Source: Hemibagrus wyckioides
Taxonomy: Eukaryota > Chordata > Actinopteri > Siluriformes > Bagridae
Length of the DNA stretch: 64,000 nucleotides
Assembly: GCF_019097595.1 (NCBI RefSeq)
Contig: NC_080723.1
Span: forward strand, 9,975,011 to 10,039,010
Direction: 5' to 3'
Under the pieces are notes generated by a model. The model ran no database searches and had not been told where the DNA came from. It saw only the letters and a program-made list of their open reading frames with translations. The translations under genes and the position numbers were made by a program. Positions 41,091 to 52,990 of the stretch are shown in pieces (position 1 is the stretch's first letter; the number at the start of each line of letters is the position of its first letter).

Positions 41091-44080
41091 AATACACAGC
41101 ACTGTGTCAAGTCAATTTGTCTGAGGCAGCATCCATAGATATACAGTATATACTGAAGGTTTCTGTATAATGTATTTATGGCCAACAGATAGGAATGAGG
41201 GATGGAAAGAGGGATTGGTTACTAATTATGATGTTTGTAACCCCACATTTATTGTGTTTAAAGTAATAAATGTCCAGTAAATATATAAAAAAAACTAAAT
41301 AAAACTAATCAGTGTATTCTACGGCCTCTCATTGCAAATCAACCATAAAATAGTCTCAAATACCATTTTATTTTATTGCTAGGGTTGGCATAAATGTCAC
41401 ATTACAAAAATAAAAAACAACATAAATACTTAATCCAAGCAAATACATAGAGGCTTTTCGTAGACATATAATTTCAATCATTTTCAATTCATAACATGTA
41501 AGACATAGCCATAAAACAGCACATCTAGCTGAAAAGCTGTAGCAAGATATTGCATCGTCTTTATTACTTGATCTTAGGGTTTCACTATTTATATTCAAAA
41601 AGTGTTTATGAGAAAAACTGGACTCTACTGAATATACTAAAAGAATATGAAGAGCAGCAGAGATTCATGACCATAGATTTTATTAATAACAAAATCAATA
41701 ATAATAACATAGCCTCTAACAAAACTAATGATACTTTCACACATCGTGAATTTTTAGTAACCCATAATAAGCAACCCCATAAATTCATCCAGCATGCAGT
41801 CTAGCAGCTCATTTTTAGAGGATATTGATGTACTTTTTGTTTAAATAAATGTGTGTTTTCCAGCAACATTTCCGTCCATAACTCATAATCCATGTTTCTG
41901 TCTCCTAATCTTGGCATCCTATCTTATATTATACATCATGTAGTTCCAGTCGACTAACCTGATTGGTCGATTGACATTCCAGGAGTCCCCATGTCAAATT
42001 CCACTTCCTAGTTCAAAACAGTTACTGCAGTAGTGTTTGTTAAATCATCAGCACACACGACACCTTTATTTCAAGTCTATAACCTTCTATGAAGAAGGAA
42101 AGGATGAAGGGATGGCAATTTTAGCTGGATGTATAAATTAATGGAAGATGTTATGAATTGGTTGTGGCATCTTTATGATCTATTGCTTTTGCAGTACTGA
42201 TTAAATAGAAATAATTCTGAAAAATCAGAAACACACAGAAAACTATTTGGCCACTCTAGACTCCACTTTCCAAAACACACACTGTCACCTGCCTACTGAT
42301 CACACACACATGCACACACCTGCTTCCAACCACCCTGCACTAACAGCCACACTTTATAAAGTCTATTTGCAGATTCCCCAGGTCTGTAGTATACGCTTAA
42401 TTATGCTCTGTTCTGATTTTACCAAACCATGTGTTCTTTGCCTAGCGTTTTCTGCCTGTTGATACTCCCCTCTGTGCTGATCACCTGACCTGTGACTGGT
42501 TTAGACCTCACCATTGCCTGAATTTGTTTGTCTGATCTTCATTATCTGCATTTGTATTCTCTCAGACTCTTATTATATTACAATTGCTATTTTTTGGTAG
42601 ACTCTATTAGCTAATATAAACAAACTTGAACTTCAGGATGAATAAACCGTAAGTAACCATATGAGATTAACTAACCAACTATTGAAGTTGATTAAATAAT
42701 AAAGCAAATAACCAACATCTGTATTATCCAATGTTCATTCTACCAACATAATGACTAATATGAACCAGTGCCTTACTGGTTCTTATTAGTCATTTCTGTG
42801 TTTGTTAACTGGTAAAATTCCAAACGTGAAGAGTTCAGTAAGTTACCCAGGAAATTGATTCATTTCTGAATTTCTTCGTGCATCTTCAGTAACTAAACCA
42901 AATCCTGATCATGTTTCTGGTAGCGGTGTTGAATCAACATTGGTAAATCTCCTGGATACGTTCTTGTTGGGTTTGTATGTACATGCCAAGACCATCAAAA
43001 AGATCAAGAAGTGACCATATGTTTCATTATTTTATCTAAATTCCATCACATGAATATTATTCCCTTTCTTCTTCGTGGCTTATGCACATGTTGGACCTTG
43101 TGTGCATCTGTGTAGGAGATCTAACTGTCTTCATGGTTTCTATTAAATGTCTGTTTTTCGTATCTACTGCAAGCCTGTGAGTTAGCTGGACTCTGCAGGC
43201 GAACATAAAGAAGCTTCCCCATCTCTCTCTATCAAGTCAGACCACTGTGCTGCCTCAACACCTTCACTCTATCTACCTGTGCATAGCTATTTATCCTGCT
43301 AGCCTGCCTGTAGCTCAGCTAAGCACTGTTAATGTGTTTTGATGCTGTTCATAGCTTGACTACAGCACACTGGGATTGGAGCCAAGTTTTCTCCACTAAC
43401 CCTCTTTATTTTTTCCTACTTTCCAACTGATATTCATTCATCGCTTACTGTGGCTTCATTCTGATAGCATATTTATGTAGTTTTCTTCCACCCTTACAAA
43501 TAATCTTCATGGTTATTAAGTTAGCAGGTTTCCGCTGCTTGGAGTGACTATAAAGACATGCTACAGGATGTGTTCCCAGCAAGCTGAGAACGCTATATTT
43601 TTGCTGTTCTGCCATTGAAGGTGGTTTTCACATTTCACACATTTGCTGTGGTCTGAATCTGAGTGTGATTGTTCCCCTCACCCCTGCAGCGTTGGTTTGG
43701 TTTCACTTGATTCTATCAAACCCCAGCACATGCATAGAGGACACAGCATGACTCACTGTGTTTTTTAGTTGTTCACTTTTTCTATGTCCCAAAACATCCC
43801 TCTGCCACTCCACATGTTTTCACACAGAAACAGGTTACTTTACGTCCTGAACGAGTGCCTGAAGAGTATGAGCTCACATTCACAGGAGTCATGCCACTGT
43901 TCCACTGCAACCTGAACTCACACCATCACACACCGTCTGCATTACAGCTTTCACATTACCAATGTTTTTAATGTGAACCTGCTATGTTTCAATGTCACAA
44001 GCTCTGTTTTTGTGACCTCCATGCGTGTTTATTAAGCGCCATGTCTCTGGAGATGGGAAATCTACAGCGGGAGAAAACTT
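41091..44080. other. Non-coding stretch
   Basis: AT-rich to neutral DNA; no exon, element or RNA gene was recognised. Confidence 0.35.
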
Positions 44081-44084
44081 ACAC

Positions 44085-44432
44085 CCACGGCACATGAGTT
44101 CAGACCCAAATGCAGGATAAAATGAAAATAAAGAAATGAAGGCATTGCGAACACGGAGCACTGGAGGCACAGACACGAGACGATAACAATAACAAAGTCT
44201 CAGCATCAATAAGGAGAACAGAACAGGTGTATATATGAGGGGCAATCTGGGGAACATGAGGTACAGGTGTGCAGAGGCAGGAAATGGGACAATGACTAGG
44301 GCGGGGCAAATACATGTGACAACACAAAACGTAAACAAAAACAGAAACACAAACAAATACACATGAAGAAAACCCAGCCAGATCGCCCTCTAGTGTTCTG
44401 TCAGGGAGCTGTCCGAGCAGTCCATGACAGAA
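44085..44432. repeat. Possible fish interspersed repeat
   Basis: Contains aggtgtatatatgaggggca, ggggcaaatacatgtgacaa and ctctagtgttctgtcaggga, ending agtccatgacaga. Similar GC-rich segments ending in ccatgacag occur widely in fish genomes, but I cannot name the family or fix its ends. Confidence 0.4.
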
Positions 44433-45580
44433 AGCCTCCTTAGAAAAGCTGTTTTTGACTTTACATCATGCCTTGCCAGTGGATTTAAACCCTGACTGGG
44501 AGGTGAACCTGACCTGAAGTGTCACAACCTATCCAGCCTCTTAATCATAAATATCCATGACCAACACAAGAAGGAAGAAGCATTCAGAATCCCTTCTTGG
44601 GCATGCTGATAGGCCTGGGCTTAGATATGGCTCAACCCAAATTGTTAATCCTGTAACTGAAGTTCACGCTCTTTAGCCTCTTTATTGCCAGACATCAGAT
44701 TCTTTCTCTTGCTTTTCATCCCAGGAGTGCGTGATGTGATGTCAACAACCTCGTCTGGCAGACTTTTCCAGTCTGACAGTAAACTGACAGTCGAACTCGG
44801 TCTTCAGCAGCATCCGAAAATGAATGTGAATTAGCCAGTAGCAGCTTGCACAAACCACCAGCAGGTTCCAAACCATTACAGCCACCATCAAAATGGCAGT
44901 GTCTGGTACTGGAATGAATCCTGATATACTGAATGTGCTGGTCACAAAGGATTGGAAGACCGATGACTGATGACATTCTGGTGAATGTGATATTTTATGA
45001 CCTCAAAGCACTTCATTCATTATTTGTTTAACTAAACAGCTCACAGAAACCAAGTAATAAATATCACTCACACACACAATGCTTATCAGCATTAGTTTTA
45101 TAGATTTATATCCTGCCAAGTTAGTAATCAGGGGATCACCAGGACCACAACAATACACACATACACAATGCTACTGTTTGTGTGTTCAGGCGTGCCGTCA
45201 TTGTTGTTGCACACCATCCCTGAGGACCAAACAGGTTCTCTTTCTCTAAATCCTAGTTGAATATTTGTTCTGTGTTCTCTGTGCCTCTGGTGATCCGATT
45301 TTCAGCTCTAAAATCTCAGTGTGGAGTGAAATTTACAAAAGTCTCACAGTACAGTGCACTGTCTGAGGATTCGGTGTACTCATAATGTCAACAATCGAGT
45401 TTCCTGTTCGAGGTACATGTGCAAAAAAGAAGGTTCACCGTTTTTTAGATTGATATTCTCAGAATTTCTGTGATCACCATGTTCAAGGTATAAACCTTGT
45501 GAAAACATCATTTAGGCAAATCATGATGTCATGATGTCATATCATGCTCCTTAAAACACAAGTGGCAGGTATACTACATT
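44433..45580. other. Non-coding stretch
   Basis: Nothing recognised before the Tc1 end at 45.58 kb. Confidence 0.35.
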
Positions 45581-45582
45581 TA

Positions 45583-45962
45583 CAACGATCAGCCATAACA
45601 TTATGACCATTGACACATGCCGTGAATAACACTGATTATCTCCTCATCATGGCACCTGTTAGTGGGTGGGATATATTAGGTGGCAAGTGAACATTTTGTC
45701 CTCAAAGTTGATGTGTTAGAAGCAGGAAAAATGGACAAGCGTAAGGATTTGAGCGAGTTTGACAAGGGCCAAATTGTGATGGCTAGACAACTGGATCAGA
45801 GCATCTCCAAAACTGCAGCTCTTGTGGGGTGTTCCCGGTCTGCAGTGGTCAGTATCTATCAAACGTGGTCCAAGGAAGGAACAGTGGTGAACCAACAGAC
45901 GAGCTACTGTTGCTCAAATTGTTGAAGATGGTAATGCTGATTCTGACAGAAAGGTGTCATCC
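45583..45962 (+). pseudogene. Tc1 family A 5' end with transposase N-terminus
   Basis: It follows TA at 45581-45582: caacgatcagccataacatt, the 5' UTR, then ATG at 45731 with [33 protein letters not shown] and [10 protein letters not shown] (helix-turn-helix). Sequence after ggtgaacca is deleted and the frame stops at 45925. Similarity to family A ends near gaaaggtgtcat. It preserves the 5' end that the 22.8-kb copy lacks. Confidence 0.88.
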
Positions 45963-46211
45963 ATGGATGAATATAGACAGAATGACAGCAAATAAAATGC
46001 TGGTTACGTATGTCACTGTGGTTCAGTGAACTGTTTTAACCACCAAGTGTAGAGAGGAAGATGTTTGGGTGGAGGGAATAACCACTTCAAAGAAGAGCTG
46101 ACAAATTTTTAAAAAGGTATTTTCATATGACTTTCCTTTTATAAATCTGTGTAATTTAGGAAATTGGATATTTTGGATATATCAGATCAGTGATATAATG
46201 TGAGATATCAC

Positions 46212-46253
<42 letters not shown>

Positions 46254-47506
46254 ACAAACAAACTTTTTTTATTATAGCCAAGAAATAAAAAATCTCCTCA
46301 TATTGAATAAAAAATTGTCTCTTTCCAGACTGAGCGCAGAGCAAATAGGGAGTACTGGTAGCAAAGGCTGTACAATCAAGTGCATTGCAGATATATTTGT
46401 GTGTGTGTGTGTGTGTCTGCCTACTTCTTCTCAATCAGGCTCCTCCAGCATTGCTGGATCACATAAAAATGAGTGAATCTACTTCGCTGGATCGCTTCCT
46501 TCTCTTAAATTGAGCCAGAAGTGTAGCCAGTAAGAGCTCAGAGACACATTCCAAACAAGATATCTTCATCTGCAGACTTGGCTAAGCTGCCTTTGGCTAG
46601 CATCAGTCAACATCTGCCAGCTCCTGTCATGAAGCTCAAGCTACTGATGACATTTATTACATGTTAGATCTGTCTCCTGCATCCAACCATTGAACGCACG
46701 GTTCTGAGGCATTGTTTCCTCTTGAACATGCACAAAGCTATAGAAACAGGAAATGTCAAATGCCTTGGGGGATTCTATACCATTTTGAAGTGGTTTTAGA
46801 ACGAGCAGCCTATAGATCGAGCATCAGGTTTATCTCTGAGATGTATCAGACAGCATAACTCCATAGGAGATTGAATGTAATTTCTTTCTAATGGCATGTT
46901 GCTGTCACTGTGAAGCCTGACACACTTCTGCTCAGTGACATTTTGAGAGTATGGGAGGCAGACACACTTTCTCCCTCCACTGCTTGCGCTGATTAGATTC
47001 CTCTCCCTGTTTTTGTTGGTAATCCCCCATGACAAAAATCACCAGTAGAAAACATTAATGTGTAAACAACATTGCTGCAGGAAAGACCCACCCCAAAGAA
47101 AAAGCCTGGCCAGGGCTATGAAATAACAGCTTGTCTTCTGTTCCCAATGTGCTGGAAATGCTGTAGAAGGCTGAGTGTCTGTCCACAGATAAGAAACATT
47201 CGGAAAATGCAATAGTTGCTGTTTACTTATTCATGCATTTTCCGAATTGAAGGCCGAAGGCTGCTACTTCCTGTATTTTGCATCGGATGGTGCACAACGA
47301 CTGAACAAGTAAAAATGTATAACATACACAGACAAGCATCAAAAGGAGATTTAAAATGATCAGTACAGCAACAAGGCTCACCGTAGAGTGCTAAACATTT
47401 GTTTATGACTGCAGTGAGTAGAGATGATCCTTGACATCATTAAATCAGTAATCAATAGTCATTCATAATCACTCTTAATTATCTCTCTTAATTTTACATG
47501 ACTTTC

Positions 47507-47549
<43 letters not shown>

Positions 47550-47777
47550 TATATATATATAATTGCACATTATATTATTTTTTTCTCATTATTTTTTTCC
47601 TGTTTCTTTTTATTTTTATGCACAGTCTAAGCAGTCTAATGAATAAGCCGGGTTTTATTAGTATACTGTGTATAACTGTCTCGAATCATGAATATTGTCA
47701 ACTTTGTTAACGTTTATGAAAGTTCTAGCCAGCGAGACCTTGGCTGCAGTCCTGCTCTGTTCATAAATATGTGACCC
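45963..47777. other. Non-coding stretch with (GA)n, (GT)n, (TA)n
   Basis: (GA)n at 46214-46250, (GT)n at 46398-46415 and (TA)n at about 47513-47563. A perfect 14-bp inverted repeat lies at 47198-47247. No gene was recognised. Confidence 0.45.
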
Positions 47778-47968
47778 TTGCTCCAGTGGTAGCTCAGTAC
47801 TTAAGGCATTGAACTTCTGCTTGGAAAGTCATGAGTTTAAAACCCAGCACCAACAAAACAAACCTCTTAACCTTCAGCTGCTCAGTTGTATAAATCATAT
47901 AAAATGTGTTGTCTTCCTCGCTGAGGATGCAGCTAAATGCTGTAAATGAAAGCATATTCCTTCTGAAA
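47778..47968 (+). repeat. SINE family S2, forward copy
   Basis: ccagtggtagctcagtactt (A-box type), gaaagtcatgagtttaaaac (B-box type), cctcttaaccttcagctgct, and a 3' end gctaaatgctgtaaatgaa. The reverse copy at 29.85-30.0 kb has the same layout. Confidence 0.75.
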
Positions 47969-48734
47969 GTTACTCTGTTCACTGTAAGAAGTTCTCTCTG
48001 TGGGGTTTGAAAGTAGCAGACCACAACTGCCTCTTGTTCAAGTCTGTTGTCACTACAAATCTGTCCTTCTCTTGATTGCTTTGGGATCCAATCACGGAGA
48101 CAAGTGTGAGACTTCTCTGCCAGTAGCTTGTTTTATATTGGTTTGGCATCTATTGTGCTTTCAGTGTGAGAATGACAGAAGACAGGACATTAAAAAGAGC
48201 TTTTCAGGAGAACAGAATAAAGTTTGTGCAATATCACAGGAACAGGACAGGATTATTTGGATGTTTTATCAAATGGGACTACCGTGTGTGTGTACTTTCT
48301 GACTGAATAAGGTCTCCTTGGTATGTCAGCACTGAGCTGAGTGTAAGCCAGCAGGACTGTACTTCTGGGAAAAACCCGAGCAGACATATCAGGGGTGCGT
48401 GTTGCATACTTGGTGGAGTGGAAAGCAGATTGACGTTTCTCATCAACCTCGGTTCTGCTAGGTGAGAAGCGTGCAACATTGCAGCCTACATGCCATGCAT
48501 GAAGAATCAGAATCTGAATTTTGCTCCCTGTGATTCTGAGGTAGGCCTGCAGGGTCACGTCGGCTTGCTAAGCTCCATTTCACCAGTGTGCCTTGGGAAC
48601 TGAGAGAGGATACAGGTCTCTGAGTTTTATGAACACTGTCATTTTTCAACACATTATCGCCTTTTGTTGGCATAACACAGATGGATTCAGCATGGTCTAT
48701 TCTGAACTCTTGAAGCCCATTCAGGGGATTTCAT

Positions 48735-49260
48735 AAGTGAACTACGCATTTGTAGACTTCCTCCATAGTGAAATGGTGAATTCTAAACAATTGAAAATGG
48801 ATTAAATAGAGTTTTGGGACATAACATCTATACACAACAACTCAAAATGAAGTAAAACATGTTTTCAGAATTTCTTGCAAATGTATTACAAATAAAAATC
48901 GAATATTTGCATTTAGATATCCAAACCCTTATCTAAATACCAAAATCCACATCATGAAGTCTCCACCATCACTCCACTATCAAATTGTACCCATAGATCT
49001 GGCCAAGGATATAAAACTATTCCTAAAGCTTTGAATGCTCCCAGAAGCACCAGCTCCATCATCATGAAGGAAGAAGAAGTTTGGATCCACCAGGATTCTT
49101 CCTATATCTGGCCATCTGGCCAAACTCAGTAACCAGGCCAGAAGGATCTTGGTCAGGGAGGCGACCAAGAACAATGGCCACTCTAACAGCTTCAGATATC
49201 TACTGCAGAGATGGGAGAACCTTCTCCATGGATAAGCATTTCAGTAATACATAGTCCATC
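48735..49260 (+). pseudogene. Salmonid-type Tc1 5' half, degenerate
   Basis: Matches the N-terminal half of the Tc1 family common in salmonids and other fishes: gaagtttggatccaccagga, ggccatctggccaaactcag, ggtcagggaggcgaccaaga, gatgggagaaccttctcc. The catalytic half is absent and the frame is broken. Confidence 0.75.
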
Positions 49261-49307
49261 AATCAGGTGTTTATGGTATAGTGTTTAAGCCATTTATGTG
49301 TAAAAGG

Positions 49308-49495
49308 CATTCGGGGCAGTGGTTAATGCTGTAGGTTACTGACCAGCATGTAGGTGTTTTCCAGCCCCAGCATGGCCAAGCTGCCACTGTTGGGCTCTTA
49401 ACCCTTTTTGTAGCCCTTTACCTTCTTGGTTCAAAAGGGTGCTGTATCATTGCTGACCCGGCACTCTGACCCCAATTTCCTAAAATAATGCTAAA
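49308..49495 (+). repeat. SINE family S1, forward copy
   Basis: gcattcggggcagtggttaa, ctgccactgttgggctctta, cattgctgacccggcactct. The 3' end is truncated after caatttcctaaaa. Compare 27.14 kb and 58.68 kb. Confidence 0.7.
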
Positions 49496-50627
49496 TTGTG
49501 TTCCAAATAACAATTTACTGAAAATATTAAACTTTTAGTCCATTTTTAGTCTTTTTTAATGGTGTTTCATTAGGTAGTAAATTCTCAGGATTTATTTATA
49601 TACACAAATTTGACTCCATTCAAATAATTACGTGATGTCTGATGCCATGTGCTTGTACCAGAACTAATTTATCAGTTTCTGAGTAATAGTGCTTAATACT
49701 TTCGCCCACTTCAATATTACGGTCTATTTTAAATCATATTATTCCAATTAAGTCCATTTCATTTGGGAGTGAGTAAATATTTATGTAAGGCACATGAGTA
49801 GACATGTTTAATCTCACATATAAAAAGTGATGTACACTGAAGAGTGATATTTCCTTAATGTATTTCCTTGGTTGGAGAAAACACACTGCCATTTTCCAGG
49901 CATCTTTTCATCTCCTGCGTGCGGCTTAAGCACTTATTCTTTCAAGCAATTCGAAACATTTCAAGTCATTTGACACCCATGTAATTGACAACTGAATGGA
50001 TACAGGACCTGTAGATCTACAAGAAGCCAAAATATTAGATTATGATTTCTCCACAGCTATTGTACATGTTTCTCATACTGGTGTATTGATGGTTATAATT
50101 AAAACAGAACATTAACACATTAACTGCTGTATTCCACTCTGGTATTCAGTATACACTTCAGTAACACTTGACATTTTCCTACAAAAATAGTACAGAATTA
50201 AATTGCCCATGTGACAAATGTATTAAATGGTGTCATTGTTATGTATCTCTTTTTTTTCCAAATATGTTGTGATTAACATTTACTTTTAGAGCATTATCCA
50301 GCTTACCACCTTAAGATGTAGGTCTAGGGGAACTTCGTTCCACCAGCCAGATTCCAGAACATAGAAGAGTCTTAATGCATGGCGTTGAAATGGTGGGATT
50401 ATTCGAGCAGTGTTGGAGGATCAGAGGGAGTGGTTGTGCAGTGGTGCAGTGTGAGATGTGATAAGTGCTTTTTTTTTTTTTAGCTTTGTACATGTTTTAA
50501 ATCTGATCCAGACAGGACTGAGTACTGAGTCTTGTGGGACACCAGAGGAGAGTCTGCGTGGAGCTGATGTTGATCTCCTTAATGTCACATGATAAGACTG
50601 ACTTTCCAGGTAGGAAGCAAGCAGAAC
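49496..50627. other. Non-coding; possible unnamed repeat at 50.28-50.6 kb
   Basis: Text such as cttcgttccaccagccagat and gagtcttgtgggacaccaga around 50330-50545 looks like an interspersed fish repeat, but there is no second copy in the window to confirm it. Confidence 0.35.
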
Positions 50628-50760
50628 TAAGAGACTCAAACCCTGTTCCAGCATGACGATGCCTCTGTGCACAAAGCAGCTCCATGAAGACATGATGTAG
50701 AGGTTAAGGTTGGAGTGGAAGAACAGGAGTGTCCTGCACAGAGCCCTGACTCTGGCTCTG
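50628..50760 (+). mobile_element. Tc1 family C fragment
   Basis: ctgttccagcatgacgatgc, aagcagctccatgaagacat, gagtgtcctgcacagagccc. Same region as 34.10-34.21 kb; no terminal repeat is left. Confidence 0.75.
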
Positions 50761-52844
50761 AAAATCTCAGCAATAGCTTTAGCACTATCACTTCTTCTCT
50801 CCAGTAGAAAGTTGGCTTCTGATCATCATTTTCACTTCTTATTTTTTTATTTTGATAAATTTCATAACAGTAGACATCATTCTTCCGGCAACAGAATAAG
50901 AATGTTCTGTCTAGAAGTAGGGTTAATGGTCTTATCTTTTTTGTTATATATTAATAATCCCATAATGAGAAATACAATATTAGACACATTTCCATCCTAT
51001 TCAAGATGTTTTTCATTACTGAGACTTTTTTTTTTTGCAGTATGTTTGTTATTTCACTGGACGTGCTGAGCAACCAGACTAGTGAGAGTCTATCAGTGGG
51101 TAAACAACACAAGCTCGGAGAAATAACAAGAAAACAGAACACATGGAGGGAAAAAGGAGAGCAGCACAGACAAAGATTCTCTAAGGACCAATGCTGAATA
51201 GAATAGACAACTAGACTGGGGAAAAAACAAAAAGAATTATCTAGAAAAAAAATCTAATATCTTATATTATAATGATCTCTTCACTTATGACAGAAATTTT
51301 TATTTTTTAAAAATACATAATGATTCCAGTTTTAACCTAACATTATGTGTAAAAGCCAGACTAAGAACAGTAGCCTTCATGGTTGCACTAAAATATAAAA
51401 AATACAATTTGTAAAACCCTTAGTTTGTGCAAATGCTCCAATTGTTTATGTACATTTAAATGATGTAACTGTATCACGATTCTTGTTTAATACTGCTTTT
51501 TAAAATCTGTTTTTCTTAGTTCTTGAGTTATCAGAAGTAAACAGTTAGGTATTTGTTTCCTGAGTCATGCTGCAGACCTTCACTATGTAGCTGGCAGTTG
51601 AAAACAGATGATCCACCTGCTTTAAAATAGATATTAAATCATCCCTGAGTTGCTTCTCCTGCTTTACATCCTTTTGGCAGACTTCTGCAGAATATTAGCA
51701 TTACTGCTACCGAGTCTCTGAAGAGGTCCAGGATTATTACTTGGAGAGTGAGTATACTTTAATTCAGCAAAAAATGGCTTAAGGAAAGCAGAATTCAAGG
51801 GGTGCATTATGCATGGAGGAAATCATCATCATTGCCACTCGAGGTAGCTGTGGTGTGCTCCAAAGCTTCAAATAACACGCTTACACTTGCAGTTGAACAA
51901 CTCGCTCTTGAGGTATAGTAAGCAGCTTAAAATGTGCTGCAAGTTGAACTGCACTTGACAGCAGTTGATAGATGACAACACCTTGCTCAGGGTTCTTGGT
52001 CTGACTGATGCTTTTGACATCATGGAGTGTATCCTCATAGACACGGCCTGTCTCCTTCTTGTCACCTGAGACAGTTGGATGAAGTATGATTGGGACAGTG
52101 TGTATTGCATAACATTAAAGCTGTGTTACAGGAGGGCCGTCTTTCACTTAAAGAGTTTTATTTAAATGCATAAAATCCAGGCATATCAGCTTCTTACACT
52201 CACAGAGAGTTCCTGGGCAGCTCTGTCACTGTCTGCTTTAATGTTACGAAATTTCTCACGAAAGAGACACATTATATTTGGGATTTCTCTCCTTGGCAAA
52301 GTTAACTAAACTGAACTCAATATGATGAAGATATTAAACAGAACATTTGGTCAATTCCGGATTAAGGTTGAACATTGTCGTCTATAAAAAGCTGATTAGC
52401 AAATTAGAGTTTAATCCATTACAGATCATAAATAGTAGAATATTTGTGAACTGTACAGGAAATAAATTGCAAAAGACAGAATAACTAAAATCTACTAGCT
52501 ACCAAGTTGAGCTGTTGTTTAAATAGTAAATCTTCTTAATGGCCAAATAGTATGCGTTTCTCCAAAGAAAACAATCAAGAACATTCAATTCAAGCATCCA
52601 GATGACTTGTATTATGAAAAATCAGACTTGTTGCCACAGATTTCTTTCTCACCTTTTGGCACTGGAAATGATCCAGGACTTTTTTCTCAACTCTGATTCT
52701 AATGTAGAGCCAAATAATGACACACAAAGTCTATTAGAATAATATAAAACATGTTTAGTGGAATATTATTGGTTTAAATTGTGTCTCAGATTATGAAAAT
52801 ATGATTATTAAGAACCTGAACAGCTTACAGTGCATGTCTGGTGC
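50761..52844. other. Non-coding stretch
   Basis: No gene or element was recognised; AT-rich. Confidence 0.35.
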
Positions 52845-52990
52845 AGGAAGCAGTGGTTACATGGAGTAAACCCCTGAAGCATGGGGAGAACATGCAAACT
52901 CCACACACAGGAGGAGGCTGGAATCAATCCCCCAAACCCTGGAGATACAATGCAGATGCGCTTACCAATAAGCCACAGAGCTGTTCTCTA
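52845..52990 (-). repeat. Family R repeat, reverse 5' part
   Basis: catggggagaacatgcaaac, tccacacacaggaggaggct, ggaatcaatcccccaaaccc is the reverse of the family's 5' half; it ends at ataagccacagagctgt. Confidence 0.6.

Noticed and set aside
43982..44362. 126-codon frame with hydrophobic start on the minus strand
   Set aside because: Overlaps a probable interspersed repeat; no known protein family.
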